Shown: one piece after another, positions 63,861-64,000 of the stretch
Position numbering within the stretch: the first letter of the stretch is position 1
Layout: each line of letters starts with the position of its first letter
NCBI GenBank assembly: GCA_021234155.1
Contig: JAJEKV010000036.1
Coordinates: 7,205,426-7,269,425, forward strand
Length of the DNA stretch: 64,000 nucleotides
Origin: Isoetes taiwanensis
Lineage: Eukaryota; Streptophyta; Lycopodiopsida; Isoetales; Isoetaceae
Direction of reading: 5' to 3'
The notes under the pieces: model-generated
What the model saw: only the letters and a program-made list of their open reading frames with translations
The model's database searches: none
Told to the model about the DNA's origin: nothing
Translations under genes and position numbers: made by a program

Positions 63861-64000
63861 TGGACTTATTTAGATTTTTAGGTAATACTTCAGAGATGCC
63901 ATTAAGATTATATGTATTAATCAATTCCTCTTGATTTTTAATAATTTTTTAAGTTTTACTTATATACATTTATCTTTAAATTAAAAAATATATTAGATAT
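63861..64000. other. AT-rich end of window
   Basis: No feature seen. Confidence 0.4.

Overview
This window looks like repeat-dominated nuclear DNA from a land plant. It has AT-rich sequence, short introns of about 70-100 bp with GT..AG ends, nested retrotransposons and DNA transposons, and one recognisable host gene, the plant-type SAGA subunit ADA1. The decayed LINEs, pogo, Harbinger and Ty3 elements, plus a nuclease-kinase fusion of a kind I associate with early-diverging eukaryotes and plants, make a fern, lycophyte or bryophyte more likely than a flowering plant. That last point is inference; no marker here fixes the species.

Layout. Positions 1-13990 hold no gene I can support, only short unsupported open frames, a GC-rich hairpin and a tandem duplication near 11 kb. 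14000-16400 is a heavily decayed LINE. 20221-20681 is an unidentified small coding stretch. 20841-25641 is a complete-ended DNA transposon with perfect 23-bp terminal inverted repeats (TIRs), a TTAT target duplication and two convergent genes: an internally deleted transposase on + and a coiled-coil/RING-like protein on -. 27269-27832 is the C-terminal part of a Ulp1-type SUMO protease gene (minus strand) whose upstream side is cut by a 3994-bp pogo-type Tc1/mariner element (27833-31826, TA duplication, imperfect 26-bp TIRs). A 206-bp MITE with TAA duplications lies at 32283-32488.

The ADA1 gene occupies about 33304-36900 on the minus strand. 38157-49615 is a LINE cluster: two minus-strand fragments, then three plus-strand copies of one family (A, B, C) in head-to-tail order. 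These are separated by long (CT)n microsatellites, and each ends in a (TTTCA)n tail. A Harbinger transposase relic (49897-51237) and another minus-strand LINE of the same family (51482-52530) follow.

54930-57230 is a degenerate Ty3/gypsy gag-protease-RT fragment. 57351-57632 is a CpG-rich inverted repeat. 57917-59874 is a 5'-truncated, GC-rich L1-type LINE with a poly(A) tail and a 15-bp target duplication. 61509-62906 encodes a frameshifted PD-(D/E)XK-nuclease-like plus protein-kinase-like fusion, bracketed by about 600-bp direct repeats.

Almost every transposable element here is broken by frameshifts or stops. The only gene I believe is functional is ADA1. The strongest candidates for something unusual are the two-gene TTAT transposon, the (CT)n-associated LINE family, and the nuclease-kinase locus between direct repeats.
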